From Camellia lanceoleosa (taxonomy: Eukaryota; Streptophyta; Magnoliopsida; Ericales; Theaceae), in assembly GCA_025200525.1 (NCBI GenBank), contig CM045762.1, positions 84,101,893 to 84,165,892 on the forward strand: DNA of 64,000 nt, written 5' to 3'. The number at the start of each line of letters is the position of its first letter. Position 1 is the first letter of the stretch. Below are positions 45,136 through 57,911 of the stretch, one piece after another. A program made the translations under genes and the position numbers. Under the pieces are notes generated by a model. It was given only the letters and a program-made list of their open reading frames with translations. It ran no database searches and had not been told where the DNA came from.

Positions 45136-47193
45136 ATGGATTTAATTCGTAAGGGAAATTCTATGGTTCGACCACCCCTACTTGACGGATCTAATTATTT
45201 TTTTTGGAAAGCTCGGATGAGATCGTTTTTAAAATCTATTGATGAAAAAGTTTGGCAATCTATCATATATGGGTGGATTGAACTAACGATTACTGTTGAT
45301 GGAGTAACTTTCCCGAAACCAATTGATAAGTGGGACACAATTGATTACCAACATAGTAGCTGGAATAGTAAAGCTATTAATTTTCTCTTTTGCGCCATCA
45401 CACCTGAAGAGTTTAGTCGTATTTGCAATTGTGAAGTCGCAAAAGAGACTTGGGATATCTTACAAACTATTCATGAGAGCACTCTTTTGGTTAAACGCTC
45501 AAAACTTTAAAGGCTTACGTCTAGTTTTGAAAACCTTTCAATGAAAAATAGTGAGACCTTTGATGAATTTTATGTAAAGTTGAGTGACATTGTAAATTCC
45601 AGCTTCAATTTAAGTGAAAAAATATTGGAATCCAAGGTTGTGGGAAAAATTTTGAGATCCTTGCCCGATAGGTTCCAACCAAAAGTTACTGCTATTGAGG
45701 AGGCTCAAGATGTTAACCTTAAGCTGGATCATTTGGTTAGAAATCTCCAAACTTATGAGGCACATAGAAATTTCAAAAATAAACAAAAAGATGATATTGC
45801 TTTTAGTAGTGCTCATACAGTTGGAAAAGATTCTGATGAATTGTGAGATTGATTCCAAGATTATGGATGCTTTCGTAAAACAATTTAAAAAGTCTTTTCT
45901 GAAAAAGAATCCTAATATTTTGGAATCAATTCATAAATCCAAAGGCAAATATAAATTCAAAATTAATTTTATAACCCAAAAGAAGAAAGGAAAAATACAA
46001 GGGAGCTCTGAAAGAGTCCAATGCTATAAATGCCAAGGATTTGGCCACTTTGCTCAAGAATGCCCTACTCGTATGAGGAAGAAGAAAGCCTTCGCTATCA
46101 CTTGGGATGATGAATCAGAGTCTGATAAAGATGAAAGTGACAACGAAGCACAAGGCGAAGAGGGGCATGAACAATTCATTGCTTTCATGGCGGCTTCCGA
46201 AACTGAAGGACGAATAGAGTATCCGAAGAGACCGGCTGAGAATGACAATGATGATGAATCCTCAGAGAGTGATGATGAAGAGCTTGAGCAAGCTTATGAA
46301 AGGAATCCATAAACTTATCCAAATTGAATGAGAAACTTACTATAAAACTCAAAGCATGTGAAAGTGAGAATGTCAAACTAAATGAGGAGATTTCCGAGGC
46401 TAGGAATGATGCCATTAAGATTTCTAGTGATCAACAAGCTCTTTGTGTGAAACTTTTGACTTGTGAGACAGAGAGGAATGAGCTACAACAAATCTATGCA
46501 ACGTATGAAGAAAAGATTGAAACTCTCGAGATGTCTCAGGTTGCCTTGGAAGAACTAATAATCAAGAAAGAGGAAGAGCTCAAGTGTGCTATGGCTACCA
46601 TTGGTCTTTGGAACAAAGGATCAAAGACTTTGGACAGTATCATTGGGTTTCAATAAATGTGTTATGACAAGAGTGGCGTTGGCTTTGGTGATAACAAAGA
46701 GCAAAAACCAAGTACATCCACATCTCATGATACAAGAACTCAAGTGCAGGAGGAGCACAAGATTCAACGAGAGGAAAGACTTCTCAATCTTCCTAGAGTT
46801 GGTAAGGTCAAAGAAAAGAAGGTACAGCCTCTTTTTATTTGTCATCATTGTGGTATTTACGGTCATATTTGCCCTTATTGTTATGAGTTGCATGTGAGAG
46901 TGTCTCATAGAGATGGAAGAAATTCCAACATCTTGTGGGATAGGAGACACTTCATTGGTTGTAATGAGGTTAAGGGTCATAATAGACCTCATTATTTTGA
47001 TTTGCTTGAGACCAAACATGGAGTGAGTTTGCATTTGCCTAGACCTAGAAATAGGAAGTTGGAAACCATGTCGAGAGCAGTTCCCATTGAAAGGGAAGGG
47101 AATCACAACGTCAAGACACCACTCAAGAACAAAAATTCTCACAACTTTGTTCATACTAAAGCGGTTTGGGTGAGGAAACTTGACTTGTGTTAA
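45136..47193 (+). pseudogene. Copia-type gag (UBN2-like with zinc knuckle), disrupted
   Basis: The frame opens MDLIRKGNSMVRPPLLDGSN and YFFWKARMRSFLKS, the usual start of plant Copia gag (DUF4219/UBN2 type), with ITPEEFSRICNCEVAKETWD following. A stop at 45508-45510 (TAA, probably from CAA) splits it before RLTSSFENLSM. Frames then shift near 45,840. A CCHC zinc knuckle (CYKCQGFGHFAQEC) lies at about 46,021-46,065, followed by an acidic region, a coiled-coil-like region (46,324-46,620) and a second Cys/His motif (CHHCGIYGHICPYC) at about 46,840-46,880. The final VWVRKLDLC is typical of the region just before protease in full elements, but nothing of pol follows. It packages RNA in live relatives; this copy is dead. 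Confidence 0.75.
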
Positions 47194-48803
47194 TTTGTTT
47201 ATTCGTTTATTAGTTTTAGTTTTTAGGTTTTTGTGTGTTTTCTTTTTGGGTCATTTAATATGTGATATCATTTAGTGTGTGCTTGTTCGTTTTATGTCTT
47301 GCTTTGTTTTAAAAAAAAAAAAAAATCCAAAAAGATTTTCTTAATATGGTTTTGCAAGCTTGAAATTTTTGAGAAGTTCTTGTGGCATATTAGAATTGAT
47401 GAGAATATCCATTACATGTTAATATGTGTGTGCTTTCTGTGATCATTACTCATTTTGGAGTGTGTGTTCTTTGATTAGTATATCTCATTCTGTACACACT
47501 GTTGGATTAGCAAATATCCGAATCTTCCGCCTTAGTGATCATTATTCTCTATGGACTTCTGGCATTGTATCTTTTGCTTTTCTAGAGGAATTGACCTATA
47601 CTAGCACATCATGGGTGATGTTGAGTCTCTTAACCACCTTCCATCTTTTTGCATCTCCACGGCTTTCCCCTCAGTTCTTTGCAGTCAATGCATGAGGAAA
47701 AGGTTACCTCAGAGTCACCAACCAGGCCATCCTTGTTGTTTTCATTCTTCTCTGGTTTGGTTTCCATACTCTTGAGCGTGTCAGTCACCAATGAGTGCAA
47801 AAGAAAGAAAGAAAAAGAAAAAAGAAAGAAAAAAAAAAGGAAAAAAAAATGTGCAAAAGAAAGAAAGAAAAAAGGAAAAAGAAAAGATTCATTGATTGAG
47901 GGAGAGCCTCTGCTTTTACTCAACAAATACCTTTTGATTCCTAGTGGTTTGACTTTCCTTAGTTGTACTTAGATTCTCTTGTTGGAGGTCCAGCTACTAG
48001 GATTTGAATCTTGTGTTTGTCGAACTCCAAGAGTCACACGCACACTTTTTTCATGGGATCTATGCTTTTCACATAATACATCACTTTCTTTTATGAGGAA
48101 TCTTCTAGAGGCTGTGCACATTGTGTTTTCAAGTAACTGTGTTTCTTGGATAATCTTGTGTGTTTTAAGGTACAAATTAGAAATTCCCTGCTTGCTTCAC
48201 CATATTTTGTTTTTGTCTTTTTCTTCTTGTTCATTGTTTTCAGTACAATGTTTGTGGTTACTTTTAGTGAGGGGGAGTTTGGTTCATTTTGGGATTGGTT
48301 TGGTAAGGGAGTTTGGCATTAGTTGGTTTGTGTGTTGCTATCCACTGCTTGTTTATTGCTTACTTCTCATAGGTTATTATTTTTTCCATCATCTTTTCCC
48401 TGCTTATGTGGTTTTTGATCTTGCTTTCATTGTTTGAGCTTCCTTTGTTAATTCGTGACAAAAAGGAGGAGAACTATTGTCGAGTGCATGTGTCTTAGGA
48501 TTTCATGTTTTCATGCCATGTGTCGGGTGCATGTGTCTTTGTTTTCATGTTTTCATGGTAATCTCCAATTTATATTTATTCATATTTTCATCTTATGCTT
48601 CAAGATACTCTTGTCATATGTCTATTACTTTTTCATATACACTTGTGGCACTAATAGTTGTTTTGGAGATTGTGACACTAATAGCTGTTTTGCAGATCAT
48701 GACCTTGAGAAAGAAGTTTGCTTTTGTTGGCTGTAATAGGTTGGCGTGATTAGGATTTTATTTGTTAGGTGTGTTTTGTCACGACATTGCCAAATGGAGA
48801 GAT
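47194..48803 (+). other. Non-coding internal region of the gag-only element
   Basis: No pol domain in any frame. It holds a T/A-rich stretch, an A/G-rich block (about 47,797-47,887), an internal GAGGGGGAG purine tract at about 48,271, and the PPT just before 48804. Long open frames here are low-complexity and lack known motifs. Confidence 0.6.
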
Positions 48804-49873
48804 TGTTAGGTTTTTATTCTTGGCAATCTCATTTGACAAAACTCCTTTCAGTTGTACTTTCATTCGCTCTTTTATTTCAGTAAGGCTATGAGTATTTAGA
48901 TGCGAATCCAACCCGAATTGTGCCTTGCAGAGAAGTTTCAGAAGATAATTCTTTCATGTTTGCCACTTCGCTGACTATGTCGGGGATCGAGCTGCCCGGT
49001 TAGCTCGCGGGGGTCTAGGGGGCAACTCCCCTTGGTGGGTTTAGGGCAGCGCCACGGCGGGGTTGAGAGGTAGTGCCCCAAAGCAAAATGCAAAAATGTA
49101 TTCAAAGTTATAGGTCCGTTCGAGCGGCCGTTTGTGTGCTTGGGCGGAGAATGTTTAGTTCTAGAAGTTTGACCTGTCTGCAAAAGTACTGGAAGTTAGA
49201 ATTTTATTTCCTGCGCTCGAGCGAGGTCCGCTTGAGCGGCCATTCCTGCGCTCGAGCTGAGATCGCAGAATAGTTTGTTATAAATATGTGTTTTAGTCAT
49301 ATTTTAGGGTACGACTTCCAGATCTTTTTCTTGGATATTAGGGTTTATATCTGGGGCTATTTTGCTAGTTTTCTTTGATGTTTGATTGAGTATTCAACTC
49401 ATGGTTTAAGACGTATACATCAAATGAGTGTTTGTTTATTCAATACAAAAGAGAGTGTTGTTCTTCGGTGAATTTTGGGGAATTTGAGCCTGAAGCTTTG
49501 GTGGATTCCGGAGTGGCTCATTGTCGCGATTCGACATCGGCGTTGTGGATTCAACGTTGGGCAAGATAGTTCCGAGGTGAAGATCGTGGTGGAAGAGGCA
49601 CATTGGGGTCGGTTCAATTCGGGCATGGATTCACTAGGTAATTGAGAATACACTTGTGTAATTCCTTTTTGTCTTCTTAGTGGATTGTTTTGTGGCTTTG
49701 GCCCGTGATTTTTTTTTTTTTTAATATCACAATTGGAGGCGCTCCAATTGTGGTTTTTCCACGTTAAATTCATTGTGTCAATTTGTCTTGATTGTTTGAT
49801 TGGGATTGATATTTACTGCTTAAAATTGATCCATAATCGCAAATCAATATCTAGGAGATTTTTAGATTTTTCA
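48804..49873 (+). repeat. 3' LTR of the gag-only element
   Basis: Begins TGTTAGGTTTTTATTCTTGG as in the 5' LTR and ends AGATTTTTCA before the CCATA target duplication. 1,070 bp. Confidence 0.8.
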
Positions 49874-50842
49874 CCATAAATAGTGAAATTGAAGCACTGA
49901 GTATTATATTTTAGGATCTTCTTACTACTGAGTACTCTAACCCTCGGGGCATGCGTGCCCGCACACATAAAAAAGACAAAAAGACGAGAGAACACAGGAA
50001 TTTTTTCATCAATGTCGAAACACTTTTTAACCTTTTCAATTAATTTCAAAACACTAACAGCGAACTAGAGTGTTATGAGGAATTTTATAGGTTGAGATGA
50101 GAGAAATGTGGAAGCTCACAATGAATGATGAGATAAAGACCCTCTCAGGAAATCCCAAAGAAAAAATTGTAATGCACAATAAATAATTTTATCGGTAGAA
50201 GGAAAAATTCTAATATTAATTTGATTTTCATTACTATTGAGTCTAACCTCTCTCAGATAATTCATACAATACTCTATTAAATTGTTCTTTCTTGATAATA
50301 CTATTAGAATACATTAAATATTGAACTATAAAATTCTCATTCTTCATTAAAAAGTACATAGTTTGATAATAACGCTTAACATAATCCAAAATTGTATATT
50401 GCTTATGATTTACAAAGAAGTCGGAAATCACTTTTTTTGTTCAACAAAAAAGAAACTTATTGATGTAATAACAGAGTACAAAGTACAAGCCAAAATATAA
50501 CAATAAAGAGATGCAAGTGCAAAAGCATCACGATGAGCTAAATTATCTCAACTATATTGGCACCAAAAAGTCCATCCTATCATTTTCTAGCACCCCTCGA
50601 GTTGGTGAGTGACCAACCAAAGAAACAGAAAAACCACAACAACAATAGCACAACATATTAGTTCCCTACAAAACCTGAACCAATAGTAGAGCATAATTAA
50701 CAGCAGTCTCATCCCTCATTCTTGCTGCATTACTCAACCAGCACAAGATCAGAACAAGCAACAATAAACAAAAGACCAGCAAATCAACATTCAGCACAAA
50801 ACATCATTCAGCACAGAACATCATTCATCACAGTAGCATTTA

Positions 50843-51006
50843 GGCTTGGTTTGACATAACGTAAAAAAGCCAAAAAGCCAAAAAGTCACTATCCTATTTA
50901 AATCACATCACCTTTCTACCATATCACTTCAAACCCAACCCATATTTAACCCATATTTCATAAAAAGTCAAAAAGTGCACTTATTTAGATTATCCCAAAC
51001 AACCCC
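50843..51006. mobile_element. Tourist-like MITE, copy 5, inside the LINE
   Basis: Ends GGCTTGGTTTGAC and CCAAACAACCCC, flanked by TTA (50840-50842 and 51007-51009). It carries the family phrase AAAAAGTGCACTTATTTAGA. It interrupts the LINE 3' UTR between AGTAGCAT and GTAAGCAAAAGACCAGC, so it is younger than the LINE. Confidence 0.75.
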
Positions 51007-51653
51007 TTAGTAAGCAAAAGACCAGCAAATTCTCACCAGATTAGCATTCAGCAGATCAACATTTAGCACAGAACATATCAAATTAGCAAACCGAACAGAT
51101 AGAATAGAATAGATTCGATCAGCAAACAAAACACATCAGCATTCAGCACAGAACAAATCGGCAAGAACACCAAGACCGGCAAGACCTCAAGCCATTTGTA
51201 TTCCAGATAGTCACAGCAATAAAACAGGTAAAACAGACTGAACCCACTACACTCACAGAAATATAACAGACAGTTAACCTGTAATGTAGACTAGAGCATA
51301 CCTCATAAACCAGACCTTGCACAAGCTCAAACTCCATTTCTTATGCAAAACAAATTAGCTCAACCAGATAACCTCTCAACCCAAAAACACACTCAACCAC
51401 CAATCCTGAGACAAAACTTAACCTGCTGCAGATTGTACACCAGATCAATCACAGAAGCTGCCACATATAATAGTGAAGCCTTGACCCACAAAGCTACTCT
51501 AACTTTCACAATGTCACATAGGGCCTCAAAGTCTAGTTGAGATTTATTGAAAACGCACTTGTTTCTATGCCTACATATAGACCAAATAGTTGCCAAATGG
51601 ATGACCATCCAGATTTTCTTCTCCAATTTTGACATTCTGCAACCATAGCACCA

Positions 51654-54600
51654 CTACAGTAGCCCATCAACAGAACCTGGCAATACCCACTGAAAACCCC
51701 ACCACCTTACAATGTTTGGCCACAACCTCCAAACAAAAGGGCAAAAAAAAAGAATATGCTCCACATTTTCAACATCCTCATGACAGAAGACACATTTCAG
51801 ATTAACACTCCCATCAAATATACCAATTCTATGAAGAAAGCATGAAGTTTTCACCTTACCAAGCCATGCCAACCACCCAAAAAATTGTACTTTAGGAGGA
51901 GCAAAATTATTCCAAATAGAGCCTGCCATTGTCAGAATAGGACCAAGACGAGATTCACTCCATTTATAAGCTGATGCTACACTAAATAGTCCAGATGAAT
52001 CTACTACCCATTTCAGTTCATCTGGTTTATCAATGCAATGAACTAGTGCACACCTAAGCAAATAGACCAATCTATGGACTTCGTCGTCCTCCTCCCAGGT
52101 CAACAGATTTCTTCTAAACTGGAAATTCCAATCATCAGCTGCACTTCTATTCTCAAGAAACACCCTTACCACCCCATGCTTATCCTTGGATAGAGAGAAG
52201 AGTCTAGGGAATTCCTCCTTAAAACATACATTGCCAATCCACTTGTCCAACCAAAAGTGAGCTCTACTCTCATCCCCTAGAGCTATGTGAGAGTTCTGAA
52301 TATAGAAATTATGCAAGTCTGGATTCAACAAAACTACATTAAGAATATCAGTCCAAATGTTAGATTCTCTACCTTCCAAAGTTGGAAACCATTTCCCATT
52401 CTGCACATTATATTTTGAGCAATCATGTTTTTCCAGAAAGTTTGATTCTCAGCTCCAAACCTTCACCACCATTTTAGCAACAGGCATTCATTGAAAGTTC
52501 TAATCCTCCTCAAGCCCAAACCATCTAAACTCTTATTCTTGGTAATCACCTCTCAACGGACCAAATGCACTTTTTTTCTGAGATCTGATCCACCCCACAG
52601 GAAAGCTGATTGCATTTTCTCAATCTCTTTAGCCATTCCTACAGGAATCTTGAACAATGATGAATAGTAAACAGGCAGATTGGACATAACAGACTTGATT
52701 AAGGTTAACCTCCCAGCAAAAGAAAGTAGCCTTCTCTTCCAGTTAGCTAATTTTTGTTTGAATTTGACAAGAACAGGTTTCCAAGTACTTCTCCTGCTTG
52801 GATTGACCCCCAAAGGCAGTTCCAAATACATTATAGGCAACTTCTGGTGAAGGCAATTTAGATTATAGGCAAACTCTTGCAATAGTCCATCATCAACCCC
52901 AACACCACAAATAACACTCTTATGATAATTTATTTTCAGTCCCGATGCCATCTCAGAGCATCGTAAAATTCGTTTAATAGTACTTCCTCTCTTTTAGCTT
53001 CACGAAACATAATTGTGTCATCCGCAAACTGCAAATGAGTCACTCTCAGGCCATTTGACCCCACCTCTAACCCATTGATTAAGTTTAACTCCTTCGCCCT
53101 GCTCAGCAATATATTAAGACCCTCTGTTATAATGTTAAATAGAAACGGTGACAATGGGTCACCTTGTCTAAGACCCCTTTATGGGCAAAATTCAGAAGTT
53201 GGCAACCTATTAACCAAAATAGAGATCTTAGCAGAAGTTACACAAGCTTTCATCCAACTCACCCATCTAGATCTAGAGCCAAAATTTGATAACATATTGA
53301 AGAGAAACTCCCAATTAATTGAGTCATAAGCCTTTTCAAAATCCAGTTTAAGTACCAAACCTTTCTTCTTGGAGCTTTTCCATCCATCAACAATTTCATT
53401 AGCTATAAGAATCCCATCTAGAATATTTCGACCACCCAAAAATGCTAACTGAACCTCACTAATAATCCTGGGCATCATATGTTTCATCCTATTTGATAAC
53501 ACCTTGGCTAGAATTTTATACATGGAACCAATCAAACTAATAGGCCTATACTCATCCAAACAAGATGGACTATCATTTTTAGGAATTAAAGCAATGAATG
53601 AGCTATTAATCCCCCCTCACTAAGCTTGCATTTTGATGAAACTCCTTCATAAATTGTAACACATCAGATTTTACAATTTTCCAACATTTCTTGAAAAATG
53701 CCATGTTGAAACCATTAGGCCCGGGTGCCTTATTCCTTGCACAGTTCTTGATGACAGTACTAATTTCCTCTTCAGTAAACTTAGCCTCCAGTTGTTCAAC
53801 AACTTGTGTTTCTCCAATGTTCTTGAAATGACCAGATAATTTAGGTTTGACCTTCCGAGCCTCAGAGAAATGCTTCAGAAAATGAGCCTTCACCTCAGCT
53901 TTAAGTTCTATAGGGTCCTCAATCATTGAGTTATTTACCACAATGGAGCGTAAAGAATTCCTACTATTCCTGCTACAAGCCATGATGTGGAAATATCTTG
54001 TGTTTTTATCGCCTTTAAGTGCCCAATTCACTCTAGATTTCTGTAGCTAGATCCACTCCAACATTTTACTTAGCCTCCAAACTTCGCCCCTTACTTTCTT
54101 CCTTCCAATCACTTCTGTAGGAAGCCAAGGTCTGACCTCCACAAGCAAATCAAGGGCATGGGCTTCTTATTCAACACTCTTAAGCTGATTTTCCATCTTC
54201 CCAAATACCTCCACATTCCATTGTTTTAAAGCTTGCTTCAGGGCTTTAAATTTCATGAGACACTTATATCGTGCCCAACTGTCCACTACAAACCCAGACC
54301 AACTTTGTTGCACAAAGGGTAAGAAGTTATTATAGAGTAACTAGGCATTGAGGAGCTTGAAAGGCTTAGACCCCCAATCCCTATCATCCTCCATTAATAA
54401 GAGATTCCCTTTCTCCCGATCTCCTACGTATGGAGGAATTAAGGGGCAAGTTTCGCCTTTCTTATCTGACCATTCCCAAGTCAGGAGCTATGTACCAGTG
54501 CCTTCCCGTAGTTGATAGAAGAGCTTTCCACTTGTCTGAGGTAGCTTTTTTGGGAGCTGTCCCGGTCCCGATAGGACTATGATCAGATAACAATCTAGGG

Positions 54601-55252
54601 AGGCCGTAATGTTTGAAGTTAAAATTCTGCACCCACTCATGATTGAGGAGAAATCTGTCCAGTCTATTCCATTTTGCCCTATCTTGAGCATTACACCAAG
54701 TAAACTTCCTCCCAAGCATAGGCATATCAATCAGTTCAAGTTGTTTAATCATATTATTGAAATCTTTTATCCCTTTATCCCTTCTCGAGCACCCAATGCG
54801 TTTTGATATAATCTTTATTTCATTAAAATCACCCCCAAGCACCATGGCCCCAGAAAATTGGACTTTAATCTAACTAAAAGATCCCATAACTTTTTGCTAT
54901 TCACCACCTCATTAGGACCATAAACATTTATAATAATGCACTAAAAGCTATAGAACAAAGTACCTGATAGTAGGAGGAAATTATGATTACTGCAACAAGC
55001 TTGCAACTAAAACACCTCAGGGTTCCAAATACTCAGTAATCTTCCAGCTCTACCAACCGCATCTGCTGCCATAAACTTAATTTGATCTCCAAGCCACATA
55101 GATTTTACCAATTCAGAACTGATTGCAGAGAGCTTAGTTTCTTGTAGGAGAACAATGTCCACTTTCCTAGCAGCAAGGCTTTTCTTTAACTTTCTTATTT
55201 TCTCTGGTCTGCTTAACCCCCTCACATTCCATGATTGTATCTTCATTAACAC
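51654..55252 (-). pseudogene. LINE ORF2: endonuclease and reverse transcriptase, disrupted
   Basis: The start is near 55,246 (MKIQSWNVRGLSRPEKIRK), an apurinic-type endonuclease opening, with IVLLQETKL, GGDFNEI (54,83x) and LSDHSPI (54,57x) as later endonuclease motifs. The reverse transcriptase follows: APGPNGFNMAFFKKCW (about 53,700), YRPISLIGSMYKILAKVLSN (about 53,545), KLDFEKAYDSINWEF (about 53,320) and the catalytic FADD in LQFADDTIMF (about 53,020). The C-terminal part (51,654-52,406) is a zf-RVT domain with FGWLAWLGKVKTSCFLHR and CVFCHEDVENVEHILFFCP. At least six breaks interrupt the frame. In live elements it nicks DNA and copies LINE RNA in the nucleus. Confidence 0.85.
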
Positions 55253-55286
55253 ATTAGATCACTTTTGCTCACCTTGGATTGCTAGT

Positions 55287-57143
55287 CTAGATAGCAACTC
55301 CCTCCCTATGCCTTACTTTCTCTCTATCCTTGGCTTCAAGTGCCTTCAATTTGCTAATTACCTCATCCTCTTCACCTTCATAATCAAGTCTAAGAGCTTT
55401 ACCAATTTGAAGTGAAGCTTCAGTATCCGACAACACTCTCCTGCCTCTGCTGGTTCCACTAGCCATTGATAATGAAATGGCAGCTACAGCTAACCTGAAA
55501 ACATCCTCCTTTCTCAAATTCAATGATAATGCCCCCAGTTTCTTAGTAGTCACAAACTTTTCCTTCTTCTTCTTTATATGTTTTCTTCTGTTTTCCTGCC
55601 TTTTCTCTTGCACAATAGCCTTTTTTGCTGGGCCTGGACTTGTAGCTTGATCCCCCATTCGGCCCATGTGGTTGAGAAGACCCATTACTTGGCCTACTAA
55701 GAAACGCACTACTACCTGTATGAGCCAGCCTCCCCTCTCCTTGGTTCAACCCATCAAAATTTAAATGGCCCTTATCAATATCCACTTCAATTTGAATCTC
55801 AAGCCTATTCCTTGCTGATCCACTCAAGCTTTTGATAAACCCAGGTGTGCAGATTTCCCCATCTATCCTACACTTACCACCACCACTGATAAAGTTGGAG
55901 CTCATCCCCAACTCTATAGAGTCACCATCGCATATGCCTTCCACCTCTGACACTGCCTTCATCATCTTTGTTTTAGCCACCACAGAGACACCCTTCAACC
56001 TATCCTCTCCCACCATACTATATTCACTAGCATGTGGAGTCCTTTTATCCACTCCATCCACATTACTCCTATCATCAGCAACATTGTCCTCTTGCCTACT
56101 GCCTTCGTCTACACACTGATTCTTTTCAATCCCCTTTGAAAGATAAATGTCACCCGTCTTCCGATCCTTCAATTCACAGTCACACTACTCCTTCACAACA
56201 TTGGAAACTATGATTTGTTCTTCACATACCCTAAAAGGGTAGATTATACCTTTGCACTCTAGCTGGATAATTTGGTTAATGGACTCCATACAGCTTGTGG
56301 CTATCTTCACTTTCCCACAATGTAGAGAAATTTGTTTGCTAGTCTCATCATCCATGCCTATCACTACCCCCCAAACATTCCCAATGCTATTGAATGTATT
56401 ATTACTCCACAAGTTCAATGGGACTCCATAACAACTAAGCCAAACATATCTTTCTTGTTCAAGGGCCATCCCTTGTCTCCATTCTAGAATTAATTCGCAC
56501 TAGTCATACAACCATTCCTTCATTAACACAAGTTGTTCCTTCATAACTGCTGCTGATTGAAAGGAAAGAACAGTATCTCTCCCACTTCCAAGTTTCACTT
56601 GTATATCCCCACAACCTCGCCTAACCAGCTCGTCCCTAAAATCATCCATAGAAACTGATGCTTTGAGTCGCGCTACTACACTTTCATATAGCCAGCCGTT
56701 ACCTTCCTCACATACCTTAATGGTTCTGCTTACCATTGGTTCAGCACCTCTGCCTCTCACTACCTCAGCAAAAGACTTGATTCCCCTATAGCCAGCATTG
56801 TAAGTGTGGTTTGCTCCATTTTCTCCCTGACCTGTGGTACATGAACCATTCTGCGTTTTACATCACCATCTTTCCCAAACTCTGCCATTTTAACTCTCAA
56901 AGCACAATCTTTACACCAAAGCCCATTTGCCTTTTGAATTGGCATAGCTGCTATTTCCGAGCAGTTATACCATACAAAACCAAAGTGAGTATGCTTCATG
57001 TTTTTTCTTTTGTTAGGGATAAAAGTATCCGTAACTACACCACAGTTAGAGAATTTTTTATGCAACCCTCTTGAGCCCATGGATTTTGGTATATTGTCTA
57101 TAAAAATAGAGTGAGCAGTTGCTTCCTCCCTTCTGCTCCACAC
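55287..57143 (-). pseudogene. LINE ORF1 with RNA-recognition motif, disrupted
   Basis: The N-terminal part (57,143-56,760) has an RRM fold: SIFIDNIPKSMGSRGLHKKF, then HTHFGFVWYNCSEIA, then CALRVKMAEFG. A region with YVWLSCYGVPLNLWSNNTFN (about 56,450) is typical of the segment after the RRM in plant L1 ORF1. A long low-complexity linker and a basic C-terminus (55,709-55,287) follow. Frame changes occur near 56,760, 56,480, 56,180 and 55,600. In live elements it binds the element RNA. A start at 57143 or slightly upstream is possible. Confidence 0.7.
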
Positions 57144-57407
57144 CCCCAGCCTCCATGTCTACGGATCATTGGTTGCCATTCTCTATGGCCTTGTTGAGTG
57201 CCTCTCTCCATTCTGCTTGTAAATAAAAAATCCCCCAATCTATGAGAGAATATTTAGGTATGAAATTAGACGCAAAAGATTTAGAACAATAGTCACTTGG
57301 TCACTACCACCACTGAAACAATCTCACCACTCTTGATCGTCGCCGTCGTGATCTCTGTATTGATCGTTGCCGTCGTGATCTAAATACCGAAGCCAGCCAT
57401 CACTTAC

Positions 57408-57723
57408 TGTTGATGATAGTAACTTAGGGACCCAGAACAGCTCAAAGGTCACTTACAGCAGTTCAGTCACTCACAGCAGCTCAGGTTGTAGTTCATGTTA
57501 CAGTTAAAAGAGATCTCACTCTATGGAGCCTAGTTGCAGCTTCGCATCTGTACCTGCATATTGTTAGGCAGTTAGTTTATTAGAAAGTCAGTTACAGCAT
57601 AATTAGCACATGTGAGTTAGTTAGAGTGGTTAGATACATATCTGTTGTATAGGTGCTATGCCTATATATATATGATCACACTGTAAGATTCAAAGTATGA
57701 ATGATAGTTTCATCTTTTCATCA
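57408..57723 (+). mobile_element. 316-bp solo LTR next to the LINE
   Basis: Starts TGTTGATGATAG and ends CTTTTCATCA (TGATGA / TCATCA inverted ends), flanked by CTTAC (57403-57407) and ATTAC (57724-57728), a 4 of 5 match. The first duplicate has the plain site CATCACTTTATTTATTT. The inside reads like a Copia-type LTR, with TTAGTTAGAGTGGTTAG and a TATATATATATGATCACAC promoter-type stretch. No internal region is left. Confidence 0.6.
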
Positions 57724-57911
57724 ATTACATTTATTTATTTTTTTGGTATTGCACCCAATGATCAAAATCGGTTAATTAACTTCACTTTTATATCTTATTA
57801 GTCAGCCCTTTTACGACATTCTCCCTATAAATATGATCGTTTTAACAAAGCCAGAATCATAAGAAAGAAAAAGTAACAAAGTTTAGGCAAAAACAAACAC
57901 ATTAAACAAAC

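Larger units (their letters stand above)
44043..49873 (+). mobile_element. Gag-only Copia-type LTR retrotransposon (TR-GAG-like)
   Basis: 5,831 bp with two LTRs (44043-about 45097 and 48804-49873) and CCATA target duplications (44038-44042 and 49874-49878). The empty site ATTCCCATAAATAG is in the first duplicate (about 39,755). A degraded primer-binding site of the AGTAGAGC type follows the left LTR (about 45,103), and a purine tract AATGGAGAGAT precedes the right LTR. The internal region encodes only gag-type sequence (45136-47193). No protease, integrase, reverse transcriptase or RNase H is found; the remaining 1.6 kb is non-coding and includes an A/G-rich block. It must have moved with help from another element. 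Confidence 0.8.
50433..57388 (-). mobile_element. L1-type LINE, near full length, degraded
   Basis: Minus-strand element of about 6.96 kb. The A-tail appears as TTTTTTT at the left (50432-50438). The flanks GAAGTCGGAAATCACT (50417-50432) and GAAGCCAGCCATCACT (57389-57404) match at 13 of 16 positions and to the single-copy GAAGCCGGCCATCACT in the first duplicate (about 40,317). Order in the minus direction: 5' UTR with GATCACGACGGC repeats, ORF1 with an RNA-recognition motif, then endonuclease, reverse transcriptase and a zinc-binding reverse-transcriptase domain. Multiple stops and frameshifts show it is inactive. A MITE sits in its 3' UTR (50843-51006). Confidence 0.85.

Noticed and set aside
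47630..47972. Long frames on both strands in the A/G-rich block of the gag-only element
   Set aside because: Low-complexity Lys/Glu or Phe/Ser runs produced by the purine tract.
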